From Rotaria socialis (lineage: Eukaryota > Rotifera > Eurotatoria > Philodinida > Philodinidae), in assembly GCA_905331475.1 (NCBI GenBank), contig CAJNYU010002266.1, positions 238,056-302,055 on the forward strand: a stretch of DNA of 64,000 nt, written 5' to 3'. The translations under genes were made by a program, and so were the position numbers. Under the pieces are notes generated by a model. The model was not told the DNA's origin. It saw nothing but the letters and a program-made list of their open reading frames with translations, and searched no databases. Positions 11,001-23,519 of this stretch are shown here, in pieces (position 1 is the first letter of the stretch; each line of letters opens with the position of its first letter).

Positions 11001-14000
11001 TAGGAATGCTTTGTAGGGAAATTTTTTGAGGATACCATTTGATGATGTTTATAGTGTTAGATGTATCGTATGGTTATGTGAGATATTATTACGAATAGGC
11101 TATAGGCATCGTGCGGTTGAATTGATTCTCAATTTGGGAGCGGCTAGCCGCTCACTTGCACTGAGTGTTTGAAAGCTTTTTTCAAAATCTTCAGTTTATT
11201 CTTGATATGTCAACTTTTATTGCAGCACGAAGAATTTATTCAAACTTAACTCCTTGAATTCTAGATTAGTGTATCTACGAACGGACGCAAACTGATAAGT
11301 ACTCGGGAATCATGTCCCATTTTTCTCTAAATTGTGATGAATTTATCGCATACGTAGATGTAATTGAATTGAATTAGCCCCACAACTGTTGTTTTCGTTT
11401 ATTTTTGAAAATTCTCTTCGTTTTTATCTAATAATTATAGAATGAGGTGAACCTTTGAATCAGTAATGCGGTGTTTAAAAGGATGTTCACCGCATATATG
11501 AGAGAAAAGAAATGGGGGCGGGTAGTCGTGAGTGGCGCCCCAGAGGGGCATCGACGAATGACTAGCCGCCCCACTAGTTGAAAGTCTGTTGTTATTATAG
11601 GACTACTTGCCTTGCAGATTTATAGAACAGTTACACGTTGTCTCGATCAGAAATGTTGAAACAACTTTCGAAAATAGGACATATTTTGAATTTCTTCCGA
11701 CGACAGGTCGTGAAATAATTGCTCAACTCGTGTGAAACATTTGAAATTCATACATGTCGTGATTATGTTAATAAGGTTAGGTTTCCCTGATTGCGAGTGG
11801 ATTTGATTCAAAAGATGTAAATCTTAGGCTTATCTATGTGTGAACGTGCACTCAAGAATGAATGTATTCGTTCTAGACGGGAAACTCACCGAAACAAAAA
11901 GAACCCATATGAGGTTGAGCAAAAATTAGTTCAAATCTGACCGAAATCGAGTTAGAAAAATACACTTTGATGTAATCTCTGATCTACTCGTCCAGATTCA
12001 TGTTAAATATCTAGTTCCTAGACCAATTTGAGTTATAACGTTACTAAAATGGAGTATTTCGATCATAGCTGTCATGAGTGGGTCTTTTTCTTCACTCCGT
12101 TATTAAGTTGATCGAAAGTTTTTGGGGGCGTAGCTTGAGCTGTACCAGATCGGATGCACTTAGCTTCAGTACCGCCATATAATATTAGTAAGTAGTAATT
12201 AAATGCCGCTTTCTTGGTGATACTTCCAAGCAAGTTTTCTATTTATGCTCTGTTATCAATCGTGTTTTCCATGAAAATCATTTCGAAGCTATAAAATGTG
12301 AAGTCTCTCAGCCAGATAGTTTTGGATAGCGACGTTCCACATGACTAAATCCTTTCAGTAGAGGGTTGGCGACGCAAACGTCGCGTTACCTTGTTGTATT
12401 ACTACTGACGATCATTGATGTATTATCGGATAGAAGTGTTGAAAATCTATGCAATTCAACTCTTACTTGATCTTCAATAATCGACATTCGTCTACGATGG
12501 TCCCCATCATCAGGCCATTTTTGTTGTGCAAGCTTTAGAGCAAAAAAATATAATCAAATATTTTAAAATACTTTTGTATTTTTTCTTACGTCTAAATGAT
12601 GCGCATTAATTTGTTGAATCAGCTGTAAATGACGTGGTAAAAGTTTCTCAAGCATGGTAATAGGTCGGCCATCGTTCTAAGGCTTCAGGTAATAATGTAT
12701 AATTTGTATAAGCAATCGTTTTCTTCGTCATATCCAATGCTTGATCCCAACTCAAATTCTCTTCATCAATTAATAAACGCATCGATTCCACAACAGATAA
12801 TGTTGGGTGCGTGTCGTTCAATTGAACAGCTGCTTTGTCTGGAAAACATGTCAAATCGGGATTTTTATCCGTATTCGAATATGGTTTAGAAATTTTAAAA
12901 CGTCGTATTATATCTAGTAATGAAGCTGATACTAAAAATTATCGCTGTGTTAAACGAAGAATTTTCCCTTCATCAAACTACATAGATAAAATTTTCATTA
13001 GAAAAAAACAAATTTCGATTTAATAAAGAACATACATTACCATTTGGATATAATACTCGAGTAATATTTTCTGTAAAACTCTAAAAGAATGAAATAAATA
13101 ACGTCTTGAAAAATAATCTTCATTTATTTTTAATTACTTGTTCAGCAACATCACGAATGTAATCACCGGAATTAAATAATTGAAAATAAAATTTTCCTGG
13201 TGCTTTAGCCGATCATAATCGAAGTGTATTTACAACATTATTATCATAACCAGGAATCTAAATTTATTTACAAAAACAAAACATAACCTTTATTATTTTG
13301 TTTTTGAAGCATTTAATTTCCGTACTGGTGTATCAAATGGCATAGCTCGTATAATTTCTGTATCAACCCATTTAGCTTTTCCATTTTCTTCAATAACTTC
13401 ATCATAAAATTGTACAGGTACGAGAAATTCTGGGCGACTCATTTCCCATGGGTTGCCATATATTAACCAATCGTCTGAATATTCTTTTTGATCACCATCG
13501 TCGATTTTTTACCGTAAACATTTCTGCGAAAAACAAATATATTACGTTATCATTAGTTTGAAAAATAAATATATGCATACCATAATCATATCGAAGACCG
13601 TATCCATATGACGAAAGTCCTAATGTAGCCATCCTATCAAGAAAACATGCAGCTAATCGACCTAACAGAAAGCTAAATCATAAATAAAAGAAGTACGGAA
13701 AAGATTTAAAGGCAGTAACATATGAACGTAGGACGTTTAGGAGAAAAATGCTAAAAAAGTAGCTATTGTTAATTGAACATTACTCAGGGATGATCAGTTG
13801 TTTTTGTATTGACTTACCAAGACCACCATTGCCAAGTGCTGCATCCATTTCACGTTCTTCTAATTCTTCAATATCTAAATTCAACTCATAAAGAGCTTAA
13901 TCAGCACCATTTTCAATTCTTAAATTTATCATACAATTTCCCAATGTTCTTCGCATAAAAAGTTCCATAGAAAGATAATATACACGCTAAAAGAAAATGA

Positions 14001-14628
14001 AATACAGAAATATATGAATTAAAATTCAACGAAACTATCAACCTTTCCATCAGTTTCAAAATGATGTTGCTGCGTACGAATCCATCGACCAACAAGATGA
14101 TCATGAACTAGAGGAGACCATGAAATTTTTATAGAAAAAAAATAAACATCTAGAATTATTCTATGAAACAAACCAGTGTAAGCTAATGATGAATAATAAT
14201 CTCGTTCAGTAGCGCTACATCGCGATCTTTAACTACAGTATAACGTAAATGGTGATTAAAAATTTTCTTTACTGTTTGAATCTTTTCTAACTAGAAAAAA
14301 ATAATAAATGTTGAAATTTAAAAAAAAAAGAATCGAGATTAAAAAATTTTACCAGTGTAATATCACTAATACTGATTTGCCTAACAGCTTTTTGTTTAAA
14401 TTTTGCTGCATCGTTCGAGTACGATTGTGCCAATGATGTTGTTGATCCGTTTCATCACCTTCATTACTTATAATGTCTTCACTTGATGTCTTTTTAACTC
14501 TTTTCAATGATGATTTCTATGAAAAATAAAACAAAAAACAAACATTCTCTATTCGTGACTCATGAACGCTTAAACATTCACCCAATTGCAGAAGAATTTT
14601 AGAGATGGAGACTCACCATTTGATTCAT
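8030..14628 (-). pseudogene. Glycogen phosphorylase pseudogene
   Basis: Exons matching glycogen phosphorylase along nearly its whole length can be followed on the minus strand, from an N-terminal ATG near 14628 to a C-terminal end near 8030. Recognisable parts include GRWIRTQQHHFETDG (14.05 kb), LGNGGLG (13.82 kb), YGNPWEMSRPEF (13.45 kb), [20 protein letters not shown] (12.8 kb), [15 protein letters not shown] (10.02 kb), KRIHEYKR (9.71 kb), [15 protein letters not shown] (9.38 kb), [16 protein letters not shown] (8.69 kb) and EFYEHEPELKRALDQIRGGY (8.5 kb). In-frame stops lie at 13897-13899 (TAA), 13213-13215 (TGA for the family's Trp), 12939-12941 (TAA for Tyr) and 9703-9705 (TAA for Gln). 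Frameshifts lie near 14.43, 14.21, 13.51, 12.66 (4 bp inserted), 9.77, 8.17 and at the T8 run 8097-8104. The pyridoxal phosphate loop, normally EASGTGNMK, reads ETSDTCNMK, so three conserved positions are changed. The lesions cannot all be homopolymer errors. An intact copy probably exists elsewhere. Confidence 0.9.
10620..12365. mobile_element. Non-autonomous element with 16-bp inverted ends, inside a phosphorylase intron
   Basis: CCCTCTACTGAAAGGA at 10620-10635 recurs as its exact reverse complement at 12350-12365. The 1,746-bp interval lies in the intron (about 10243-12466) between the phosphorylase exons ending IIEDQ and starting VVNMGYLSIV. Inside there is no transposase frame. It contains an imperfect tandem pair near 10759 and 10886 (shared core GGGGTCGGGGAACACGATG), GC-rich short palindromes at about 11140 and 11510-11575, and a G-rich GTTTTTGGGGGCGTAGC segment near 12120. 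Base composition is richer in GC than the surrounding intron. No clear target-site duplication was seen at the ends, so the superfamily is undecided and the true ends may differ slightly. Confidence 0.6.
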
Positions 14629-14639
14629 GATATATTAAT

Positions 14640-17600
14640 TGGAGCAATATGATATGATAACGTTTTCTAAAAGTACACGGTCTATATATATTATAATTGT
14701 GAAGAGAGAAATAAAATAAAATAAAATAAAATGCAATAGTACCCACGATGACTTCTTTCGTTCTATTTATCTTTATCTTGATGTCGATTAAACTCATTCG
14801 CCGTTAGTTTTTAGTGTACCAAGTACAAGTTAACTAGAGAGAAAAACCAGTGGACACTATTTGTACTCTAAACGTAAGGAAAAAACTATTGAAAACATGA
14901 GTGTGCCCCAAAAAACCATTGTGTAACAATGTTTACGATGCAGACCATCGAAGTAAATCACAAATCTAGTTCGGAGTCGATCATTCCCTAGTTTTAATAT
15001 ACGAATAAATGCTTGCAGTAAACATTGTAGAACACGCACTCAGACCATGATAGGTATTGTGCACTTCATAATCTCGTCGTCGTTTTTTGGCAATTAAAAG
15101 CAATGAGGTCATTGAGTACATAATAATTGTTGCAACCATAAAACATAATGATTTGGAAAAAAGAAAGAATCGATATTTTTATATTAACTGTTGGCAGTAT
15201 CAAGGAAAAAAACAGTGTCTTAACTTTATTCTTATAGACTTAGTTAATAATTATTTGTTGATGGCTGATTTCAATTGCAAACATGACTTATTCTGAGACT
15301 TTTTAATTAAACAATCAGGAAACCATATCTTATGAGTACAGTAATAGAAATTTTTTCAAGCTGACTTTAAATTGATGAATAAGAGTAGTTTTTAGGCTTT
15401 CCCCGAGTGCAAAACGTTCTAGTAATTGGTAGAAAAATACTTTTTATCAAGTGTTACCTGTTTACAATTGATAAATCGATTGTTTTAATTAGAATTTTCA
15501 ACTTTGAATAAAGAGAATATTATTATTATTATCATTATTTACGTCATTAGTAATCATGGGGGTAAAACTGTACTTCTATTTATGTGAGATGTTGATGTTT
15601 TATTTATTGAACCAGAAAATATTTTAGAACCTGACATAGAACTAGGCTGGTGTTAGTTTCATCGAAAGGAAACAAATGATAACCGATCTAAATATTCCAT
15701 GCGGGCTATAAGACCATCGCAATATCTTATATCAAGAATTTTCTTATAGAGTAGTTCTTTCGTCATCTCTTTTAATTGATCTATATCAGACTCTACGCAT
15801 TACCGTTACGCCTAGTTACAAACCCAGACTAGTAAATTCACAAGAAAAAAACTGTCGATGCGCAAATGTCGCCAATTACTGGAGACGTTACTTTTCACCA
15901 TAGCTGTCGATTTGGGCATTTTTTTCATACAATTTTCTTTTTCGATATTTTTCCTTATTGACATCTTTCCTTTCGATAAAACTACTGCACACTGAAAACT
16001 GTTATTTAAAAAAATTATTTTGTCTTGATTGCTTTTTTAACATGATATTAGGTCGAATACTTCACAGATTGGCAAGTGTCTTTCATCGAGAAATTAAAAT
16101 CTCAAGGTTTATTTAGGCTGAATTCGTGAATTCAAAATATTTTGCAACTACTCAGTTTGTTAAAGTCTTACGTTCTTCTTAATACGGTGGCTACTAATAC
16201 TAAACCCTACTTGAATCTCTTGGATATTCAATTTTAGGACGGTGCATATATCTCTCTCATGACGATTACAAAAGTTGAGAACACGAAATTTCATAAGAAA
16301 CTATAAGCTAAGCTTTTTTCAATCCTAGCTCCAGATACTCTTCAGTATCATATAAACGCCAATTCTAATTATAGCGATATATTCGATGTGTTATCAACCA
16401 CTCTCAAGTAAACATTCAAAAGACTGAACAAAACGTATAGTTTCATTGAAAAAAACAATTCAACTTACTGTTAATAACACAAAAACAACTGATTTTCATG
16501 TAATAGAATATAGTCTATTTAGTCAATATTATAATAGCATTCAATAAGAATGTGTTAAAACGGCTACATTTTCTACAATAGAGAAGCATCGCATGCTCAC
16601 ACTTATTTAACTTTCGAAAATAAAATGAAAGCTAATTCAAGAGAAACTCCTATTTTCGGGAAACTTAAACTTCTTCAAATAATTGGAAGAGTTCAGGTTC
16701 AATGTAAATAATGTATAGCTAAAATTGATTGTTACACATTTAATCGAAATAGTACAACTCATAGACTACTAGTAAATTTAGCTTGAAAATTCATTTCAAT
16801 ATTTTCAGTGACAGAACAATTAAGTTAGTAGGAATATTTATGAGTGAAGAAAAAAGATCCATTTACATCAATGGTTGCCAGCCCAGCTCTATGTGAAGTT
16901 TATACTTTTGTGCTTTGAATTTTTAGCAGTCAAAGAAAATTAGAGCCAATAGGTCACAGCGCTTATTAGCAATGTTAGTATTGAAGCTACTGAATGAAAT
17001 TTTTCTCAGAGTCATTTCATTTGAATTTCTTGAAAAATAGAAACTTAGTATTCCGTAATAAACTTGAATACGTTCTTCAGATTTAAGATGCTAAAAATAA
17101 ACATGTACTGGGAACAATTTTTAATAGATGCCAATTGCCTTTCTACTCAGACTATAGCTCAAGAGACGATTTGCCTTGTTTCTAAGCTACTATCAGTAAT
17201 ATATTTTCTTTTGCTTTTGCTTTATTCACTCTTGCTGTTATTCTAGACTTTGATTTCAATGGCAAGCGTGGCTCCTTTTTGTAGAGTTTCTGCACTTGTA
17301 CAATAGAACATGATGTGCTAATATTTATCTCAATAAATTTCTTCACTCTGTTATTGATTATTTCAGAAAATTAGAACTTGATCAATGCTTGTGTTTGTTG
17401 GTTGTATTCAAAAATCTATGCAATAATTTGAAACCTTCGCTTTTTAAAACATACAAAACTGTATTTATATCTATTTATAATTTATGGACGACGTTGACAT
17501 GTGATAACCTATGACCTTTCAACTCGATTTGTAATATCAGTAATGATAGGAGATTCTTAGGAGTTGCGAAAAAAAGGAAATTCCCTGTTGATACGTGGAG

Positions 17601-18360
17601 CCATTTTTAAGAAGGTTTTAACGTTCGAAGACAATATTTGGTCTTATTCTTTTACATATCATTTTTTTATATGCAGATCACACTTTTTCTGACGAAAACA
17701 AAATAAATTAAGCTTGTACAACATTTCATGCTAACACAAGATCCACAAATAAATTAATATATAAAAATTTCCTCCTCATCCGTTTTCATATGGAATAATG
17801 GTACAATAAAAAATATGCACTTTTTTAATCAACATTCAATTTTTCCGTACTATCACGAGTCCAGTTTTGAATTCATACTTCAGTCATGTGTTTAATAATA
17901 ATTAGTTTTTTTTTCTATGAATATTTACAAATTATTAATGAAAAGAATAGGGTTACAACTAGGTTATTTAGATTGAATAGAATAATTCGTTAGTATTTTT
18001 CTAGAGCTTGAAGGATTATAGCGCAGGACTTTTAATACTGCTTGAAACTCGATCTTTTTTAAAACTTTTTCATGGTATCCATTTACATCATACGAAGTAA
18101 GAACTTGAAAACAAAGTCACATGAATAGGCTTTGTTTTTAAATCCTTTCAGTGGCGAAAATACGACTTAATACGCTAAATATTGAATATTGTTTTTTTCA
18201 TTCACCGAAAAGGGTTGACATCGTACTTGGTATTCTTTATAAAAATATGATTCAATATACCAGCATTGTTTCTTCAGCAGATTTCATTGAGTTTTACATT
18301 TATATGTTAATTATTTTTTTTCATCAAGTATAACCTAATAATGAGACGATTTCTTCCATC
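14640..18360. other. Intergenic region, no supported gene
   Basis: About 3.7 kb of AT-rich DNA. Short open frames (for example 15087-15296 and 17064-17246) lack motifs, splice partners or family resemblance. I see nothing else in it. Confidence 0.5.
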
Positions 18361-18369
18361 ATTCTGACA

Positions 18370-19395
18370 TTGAGAGTTCTAGCAGCACGAAAATTATATC
18401 GAACGTATAAATGTGAACATTTTCGATCTCTTTTTTCTATATCAAATCATCGATATTCATCATATCACATAAAGAAAGAAACTCTACGATCTTGTAATAG
18501 TTATTTTGATTATTCGAAAGTAACTACTGTTACCACAAAGCGTACTTTTAATTCGTCACTTAATCAAATAAATCAGAATTTTAAACAATGTTGTAGGAAG
18601 AAATTGATTCACGAAGAGATATTATCATCTAGCGGGTTATAGTGGGAAAATTCCACAAGAATCTCACGTGTTTAGTTTAACTCATCGTGAAGTGAGTTGT
18701 CGCGTGTTTTATAATCCTAATATTTATACACGTCCCGATACTTTATTTTCATCAGCAATAGATTCGATTAAGAATCAAACATTTGAAGTACACTCTAATT
18801 CAACGATTATTAGTAAAATCTATACGTCTGATATTAATATTTCTAGATATAGTTGACATATACCAACCATACAAGAAAAATTTGGCAAAATTATTAAGAA
18901 TTTATTTTTAAAATCTACCACTGATTTTGAAGATGATCAAACACAAAAAAGACACTATGCGCTAGAGTTTAAATTACAAAACTATTAGAAAATAATTATA
19001 CTACTAAAAGTGATGTGTCAATAGACTCAATGGTAGTAGATAAGATTTGCGCGTGCTCTATTGAAAACAAAATAACGATAAAGATACGTGTTTTTCTTTC
19101 TTCCTAGTTGTACTACACACGTGAGCAAATACCTTAGTAACCAATCGGCAACCATGCAAGAAACGTCCGATGCAAAGCACAAGACTCTAGTCTGAATGTT
19201 TATAAAATGCGTAATAATAATTATGGCAAACGATTTATTAGCGGTACTAGTACTATTTATAATATTCAAAAAAAGATGCATCTTTCAACTGTTTAGGTTA
19301 TCAAGGTCATTATCCTTGTTTACTGAATAATTTCGGTGCGACGCACAGTGTGTTAAAACATGATGCACTCGATGAATTCACTGACATTTACAGAT
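18370..19395 (+). pseudogene. Decayed coding remnant, possibly of a ciliary microtubule-inner-protein family
   Basis: Broken plus-strand frames with protein-like composition. A first block (18370-18600) ends by shifting frame into HLAGYSGKIPQESHVFSLTH near 18625-18690, which continues to a stop at 18854-18856. A later block near 19290-19395 reads GYQGHYPCLLNNFGATHSVL and then stops. The repeated GYxGxxP pattern followed by FGxTHxxL resembles the DUF2475/CIMIP2 (FAM166) microtubule inner proteins, but this is only a motif impression. Several stops and at least two frameshifts interrupt it, so it is treated as a pseudogene. It could instead be a genuine multi-exon gene whose introns I misread. 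Confidence 0.35.
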
Positions 19396-19399
19396 AGAA

Positions 19400-20333
19400 G
19401 ACCATGGATCGTAAACAAATATCAGCGTTTTGTTTAGGTTATTGTCGAGATGAATAATAGTGATTGATATTCACTTTCTGATTTAATTAATTAATTCTAT
19501 GAAAATAAGATGCATTAACAACGAGTTCGTGTCAAATTTCAAAATATTCATGTAATTCACAAAGCTCAATATAATAACTCATATAACCTATGCCATAGAA
19601 AAGATTGTCCTTAGAGAATGATGTTATTTCTTGAACTTTGTATTCGATCATGAAAACAAACTCTTAAGTATGTTTAGGTCAAATTTGAATCACATCAAGT
19701 TTCCTGAGCAAATATTTACTTGTTGTCTAGTGGAGAAGTAAATAAAGGTGTATTGTACTTAAAAGGGAAAAGTATCGACTATGATGTATCTTTACGTTTT
19801 TATTTTTATTGCTCGACAATAAAGTACTATTGTAAACATAGCATTTTTCTTGTTGATTGATAAGTATAGATTGATCATACACTGAATGTATGGATATAAA
19901 TAAGTCTTCATTTGCCGTTGTACGGCAGACCTAGAGATAGAACACATATAGACATGTTGTCTGCATGCGTCGAATGTATGATCGAGGAAGAGAAAAGTGC
20001 ATGCGTTCTGTTGTTGGCTACATCCTTGTAAGAGAACGGCAATGAGAAAAAGCTGGCTTGAACCCTCACCCTCTTGTCGTCACGCAGAGCGCCACAACAT
20101 CATATGATGAATTATAAAATAAGATGCAACGATTTTATAACAAAATCATTCCGAGAGCGTATGCTTCTGTCTACCAGTATATATATTAACTGCCCGACTG
20201 TAGGCACGAATTGATCAGCCACCTGAGCATCAGCGAGAAAATTTTCATTTTCCAACAAATTGTGTGGCTCACACGCCCTCATATTTTTGAATCACACGCA
20301 CACCCCTCTGTCTTATCGCAGCCGTCTGAAAAC
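19400..20333. other. Intergenic region upstream of the HAD hydrolase
   Basis: No gene seen. The right part (about 19880-20330) is richer in GC than the left part and leads into a TATA box. Confidence 0.45.
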
Positions 20334-20340
20334 TATATAA
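20334..20340 (+). promoter_or_regulatory. Probable TATA box of the HDHD5-like gene
   Basis: TATATAA (extended CTATATAAAGG) about 100 bp before the start codon at 20441. This spacing is reasonable for a short 5' UTR. Confidence 0.5.
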
Positions 20341-20440
20341 AGGCTGAAATTATCTCTATTTGATTAGAAACAATAAAAATCCGGAATCTCAAGTCATAAA
20401 TTACTTGTATCAAATCAAACGCTAAGACCAAGAATCTTCA

Positions 20441-21949
20441 ATGAAAACGGTAATTTGAACTGGATGATATACGAATTGTTATTCTTCATGTTCTTTCTTT
20501 TTTAAATAGCATAACTTTGCTTGTCTTTTTGATATTGATGGAGTCATTACGAAAGGTCCAAATTTTATTGCAGCTGCAAAACCAGCTATTCACACACTAA
20601 TGGAACTTAATGTTCCAGTCGTTTTTGTTTCAAATACTTGTGCAATAGAATCGGAAAAAGCCAAACAATTATCAGCGATGCTTGGTATCACTGTAAGTTT
20701 CATTGATCATTAGGATATATTGATATTTATTTATAATATAGATTGATCCTGAACAAGTTGTTCTTGCTCAAACACCAATGCGTACTTTAGCTGAATATCA
20801 CAACAAACATGTTTTAATATCTGGGCAAGGTCCAACAGAAGAAATAGGACAAATGTACGTATATTATTATTTCTAGAAGTATTTATTTAATTTTTTATTT
20901 AATTTTTTATAAAAGGCTTGGCTTTAAAAGTATAACAACAGTTGAAAAAGTCTGTGAAGCCTTTCCAGAATTAGACATGGTAAATCATATGAATCGAGCT
21001 AAATTTGTAAGGTCAAATAAATAATTATTTGCAATAACTTTAATCATTATTTTTATTTAGAGTGATATGATCAAAAATCAAAATGTTGTTCGTAATAAAA
21101 ATTTTCATCCTATCGATGGTAAATTATTGTTTCATCATAAGTTTTATATTATTTGCAGTTTTCTAATATAGCTATTGTTTTACTTGGTGAACCCATCAGC
21201 TGGGAGAGTTCGTTACAAGTTATAACTGATCTTCTTTTAACGGATGGCAATCCATCAGTTGTACCTGTTGATACATCAGTTAATCGTTCTCATATGCCGG
21301 TTATTGCTTGTAATCGAGATTTAGTTTTCAAAGCTGCTGCTGATTTACCACGTTTCGGCCATGGTGCTTTTCTTACATGTTTAGAAGCCTTATATAAGGT
21401 AAATTTTAGAAAAAAAAAGATCCAATATTTATCGAAATTCTATTTTGTTTTTGCAAAATAGAATCTTAGTGGAACTGACTTGGTATATAAAGCGTTTGTT
21501 GGTAAACCATTTGAAATATCATTTCAATATGCTGAAATCATGGCTAATAAGCTCGCTCTTGCTAAAGGACAACAAAAAATTGATAAAATCTATTTCATTG
21601 GGTAAATATTTGATGTTACGAATAGTTTTGTTTTTTTCCTAACATTAAAATTTCATTTTCTAGGGATAATCCTGATGTTGATATTGTTGGTGCAAATATG
21701 TACAATTCTTTATTACAACAAGATGTTGATGCAAGAAAAAGTATCAGCGGTTTCGATTTGATTACAGATCCAACACACTTAACTGCAACATCCTGTCAAT
21801 CAATTTTAGTATGTACAGGTGTTTATGATCCAAATAAACAATTAACTGAAGAAAAAGAACATTGGAAAAAACCAACAACAATTCAGCATGATGTTCTTGA
21901 TGCTGTCAAATATATTCTAAAAAAAGAAGGAATTTCATTGATTGCATAA
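20441..21949 (+). CDS. HDHD5: HAD-superfamily hydrolase, HDHD5/CECR5-like
   Basis: Eight exons: 20441-20449, 20510-20692, 20742-20854, 20916-21006, 21061-21118, 21172-21398, 21462-21601 and 21664-21949. They encode 368 aa. All introns are 49-62 bp GT-AG. HAD motif I is LFDIDGVITKG (nucleophile and acid Asp), motif II is VVFVSNT, the lysine region is FVGKPFE and motif IV is FIGDNPDVDIVGAN. The order and the middle cap region match the CECR5/HDHD5 branch, whose vertebrate member is mitochondrial. Here exon 1 codes only MKT, so no targeting peptide is visible; a further upstream exon cannot be ruled out. Intron 5 contains two AG sites, and the second (21171) restores IDAIVLLGEP. The substrate is unknown for the family. 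A polyadenylation signal lies at 22115-22120. All catalytic motifs are present and the gene seems intact. Confidence 0.9.
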
Positions 21950-22114
21950 CATTGTAGAATAGTTTTTATAGGAAAAAAACAACGTATTTGGCTTTGCCAT
22001 AAATTTATTTTTCATTTTATTGTTCGGTCGTCAGATATGTTGTTTTTTCTTTTTCTTTTAATCTGAGTTTGTATATAGAACCTTGTAAATAACGATATTA
22101 CTTCATGTTTTATT

Positions 22115-22120
22115 AATAAA
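22115..22120 (+). terminator. Polyadenylation signal of the HDHD5-like gene
   Basis: AATAAA about 165 bp after the stop codon, followed by a GT-rich stretch. Confidence 0.5.
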
Positions 22121-22425
22121 GATCGTCCTCGTGTAACTTATAAACTGGTTTGAGAATATTTATTTATGACATGGATTGAAAGCAGAAAAGCCGATATCAA
22201 AGTACAAGTAGATATATGGATTGATGATATCAAGAGAATGTCAACCACTCAGATATTTATTAACAAGATAATTGAATACTTGAAATGTTTTCTAGTTCTT
22301 TTTACGATCTCAGTTACACCGATAAGCAATCTGTTTCAAGTTACGTGCCTTCAAGTACAAAATCGAAGTCTATAGATGATGACTGTTTAACATTTAAAAA
22401 TGATTTTTTAACCTTTTCATAATCG

Positions 22426-22452
22426 ATATATATATATATATATATATATGTA
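22426..22452. repeat. TA microsatellite
   Basis: A run of alternating A and T of about 25 bp in the spacer between the HDHD5-like gene and the tRNA. The rest of 22130-22655 shows no gene. Confidence 0.8.
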
Positions 22453-22655
22453 TACATAAAGAACTTTGTCAATTGATGTTTTTGTTGCTTCACTGTTTAA
22501 AAAACACGACTCGTGAAATTTTTTAAAAACTTCAAAACATATTCTGTCTTGATTATTTTTAACTCTAAATTAGAAACGTTTATATAAACATTTGATCGAA
22601 TTTGAATACGCCGATTGTGCATATAGATATTCATTTCGAAAATGAAAACAAACGC

Positions 22656-22729
22656 GGTCCCTTAGCTCAGCCGGTTAGAGCGCCGTGCTAATAACGCGGA
22701 GGTCATGAGTTCGATCCTCATAGGGACCA
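22656..22729 (+). tRNA. tRNA-Ile (anticodon AAT)
   Basis: A 74-nt cloverleaf. The acceptor stem is GGTCCCT paired with AGGGACC, with discriminator A. The D arm is GCTCAGCCGGTTAGAGC. The anticodon stem CCGTG pairs with CGCGG around loop CTAATAA, anticodon AAT. The T arm contains GTTCGATCC. No intron. A pol III terminator T-run (TTCTTTTTTC) follows at once. The sequence strongly resembles animal tRNA-Ile(AAT). Confidence 0.95.
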
Positions 22730-22909
22730 ATTCTTTTTTCTTCTGTAGATTACATGTTCTTTTGTGTTTTTTTTCTTTCTTATTCTGCTACCATATGATT
22801 TGATGACTCATGCCAGATTTTACTACGAGCAATGTTTCTTTGTGTAATTATTTCCAATCTGACTTAAACTTGTTAAGAGAGCATCCATGACAGCACCGAG
22901 GAATCGAAG

Positions 22910-23473
22910 CACTCGATAAAATTTGTTTTTTGGGTTTTCTATGGTCATTCGAAAGATAAAGGTTTAAAATTACTAATTGGAAAATTTCAGCTTCTAATAC
23001 TTTTCCTTCGAAAAGTTAGTCATAGACGACTTTTACCACCCTCACAAGTTTTCAATATAAAACTTAGCAATAAATTTCTCGATCAAACAACCCCGTCTCA
23101 TGCCTCAGAAGATTGTTCAAATTTTTAGACAAATATTTCTGAAAGATACCCCATAGATAGGTGAATAATACTGGATATTTTAGGTANATAATCCAATACC
23201 TAAAATATCCAGTATTATTCACCTATCTATGGGGTATCTTTCAGAAATATTTGTCTAAAAATTTGAACAATCTTCTGAGGCATGAGACGGGGTTGTTTGA
23301 TCGAGAAATTTATTGCTAAGTTTTATATTGAAAACTTGTGAGGGTGGTAAAAGTCGTCTATGACTAACTTTTCGAACGAAAAGTATTAGAAGCTGAAATT
23401 TTCCAATTAGTAATTTTAAACCTTTATCTTTCGAATGACCATAGAAAACCCAAAAAACAAATTTTATCGAGTG
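22910..23473. repeat. 564-bp near-perfect palindrome with a 10-bp centre
   Basis: Arms 22910-23186 and 23197-23473 (277 bp each) are inverted copies aligned without net indels. I noticed one mismatch, near 23022 against 23361. The centre is a 10-bp loop that holds the only isolated N of the window (23187). Similarity continues weakly beyond the arms (about 22870-22909 against 23474-23520) and then fades. Either a foldback or inverted-duplication element, or an assembly artefact of a hairpin molecule. No coding content. Confidence 0.85.
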
Positions 23474-23519
23474 TTCGATACACTGGAGCGATCGTCGGTC
23501 GGCTCGTGGAACTCTCTTA

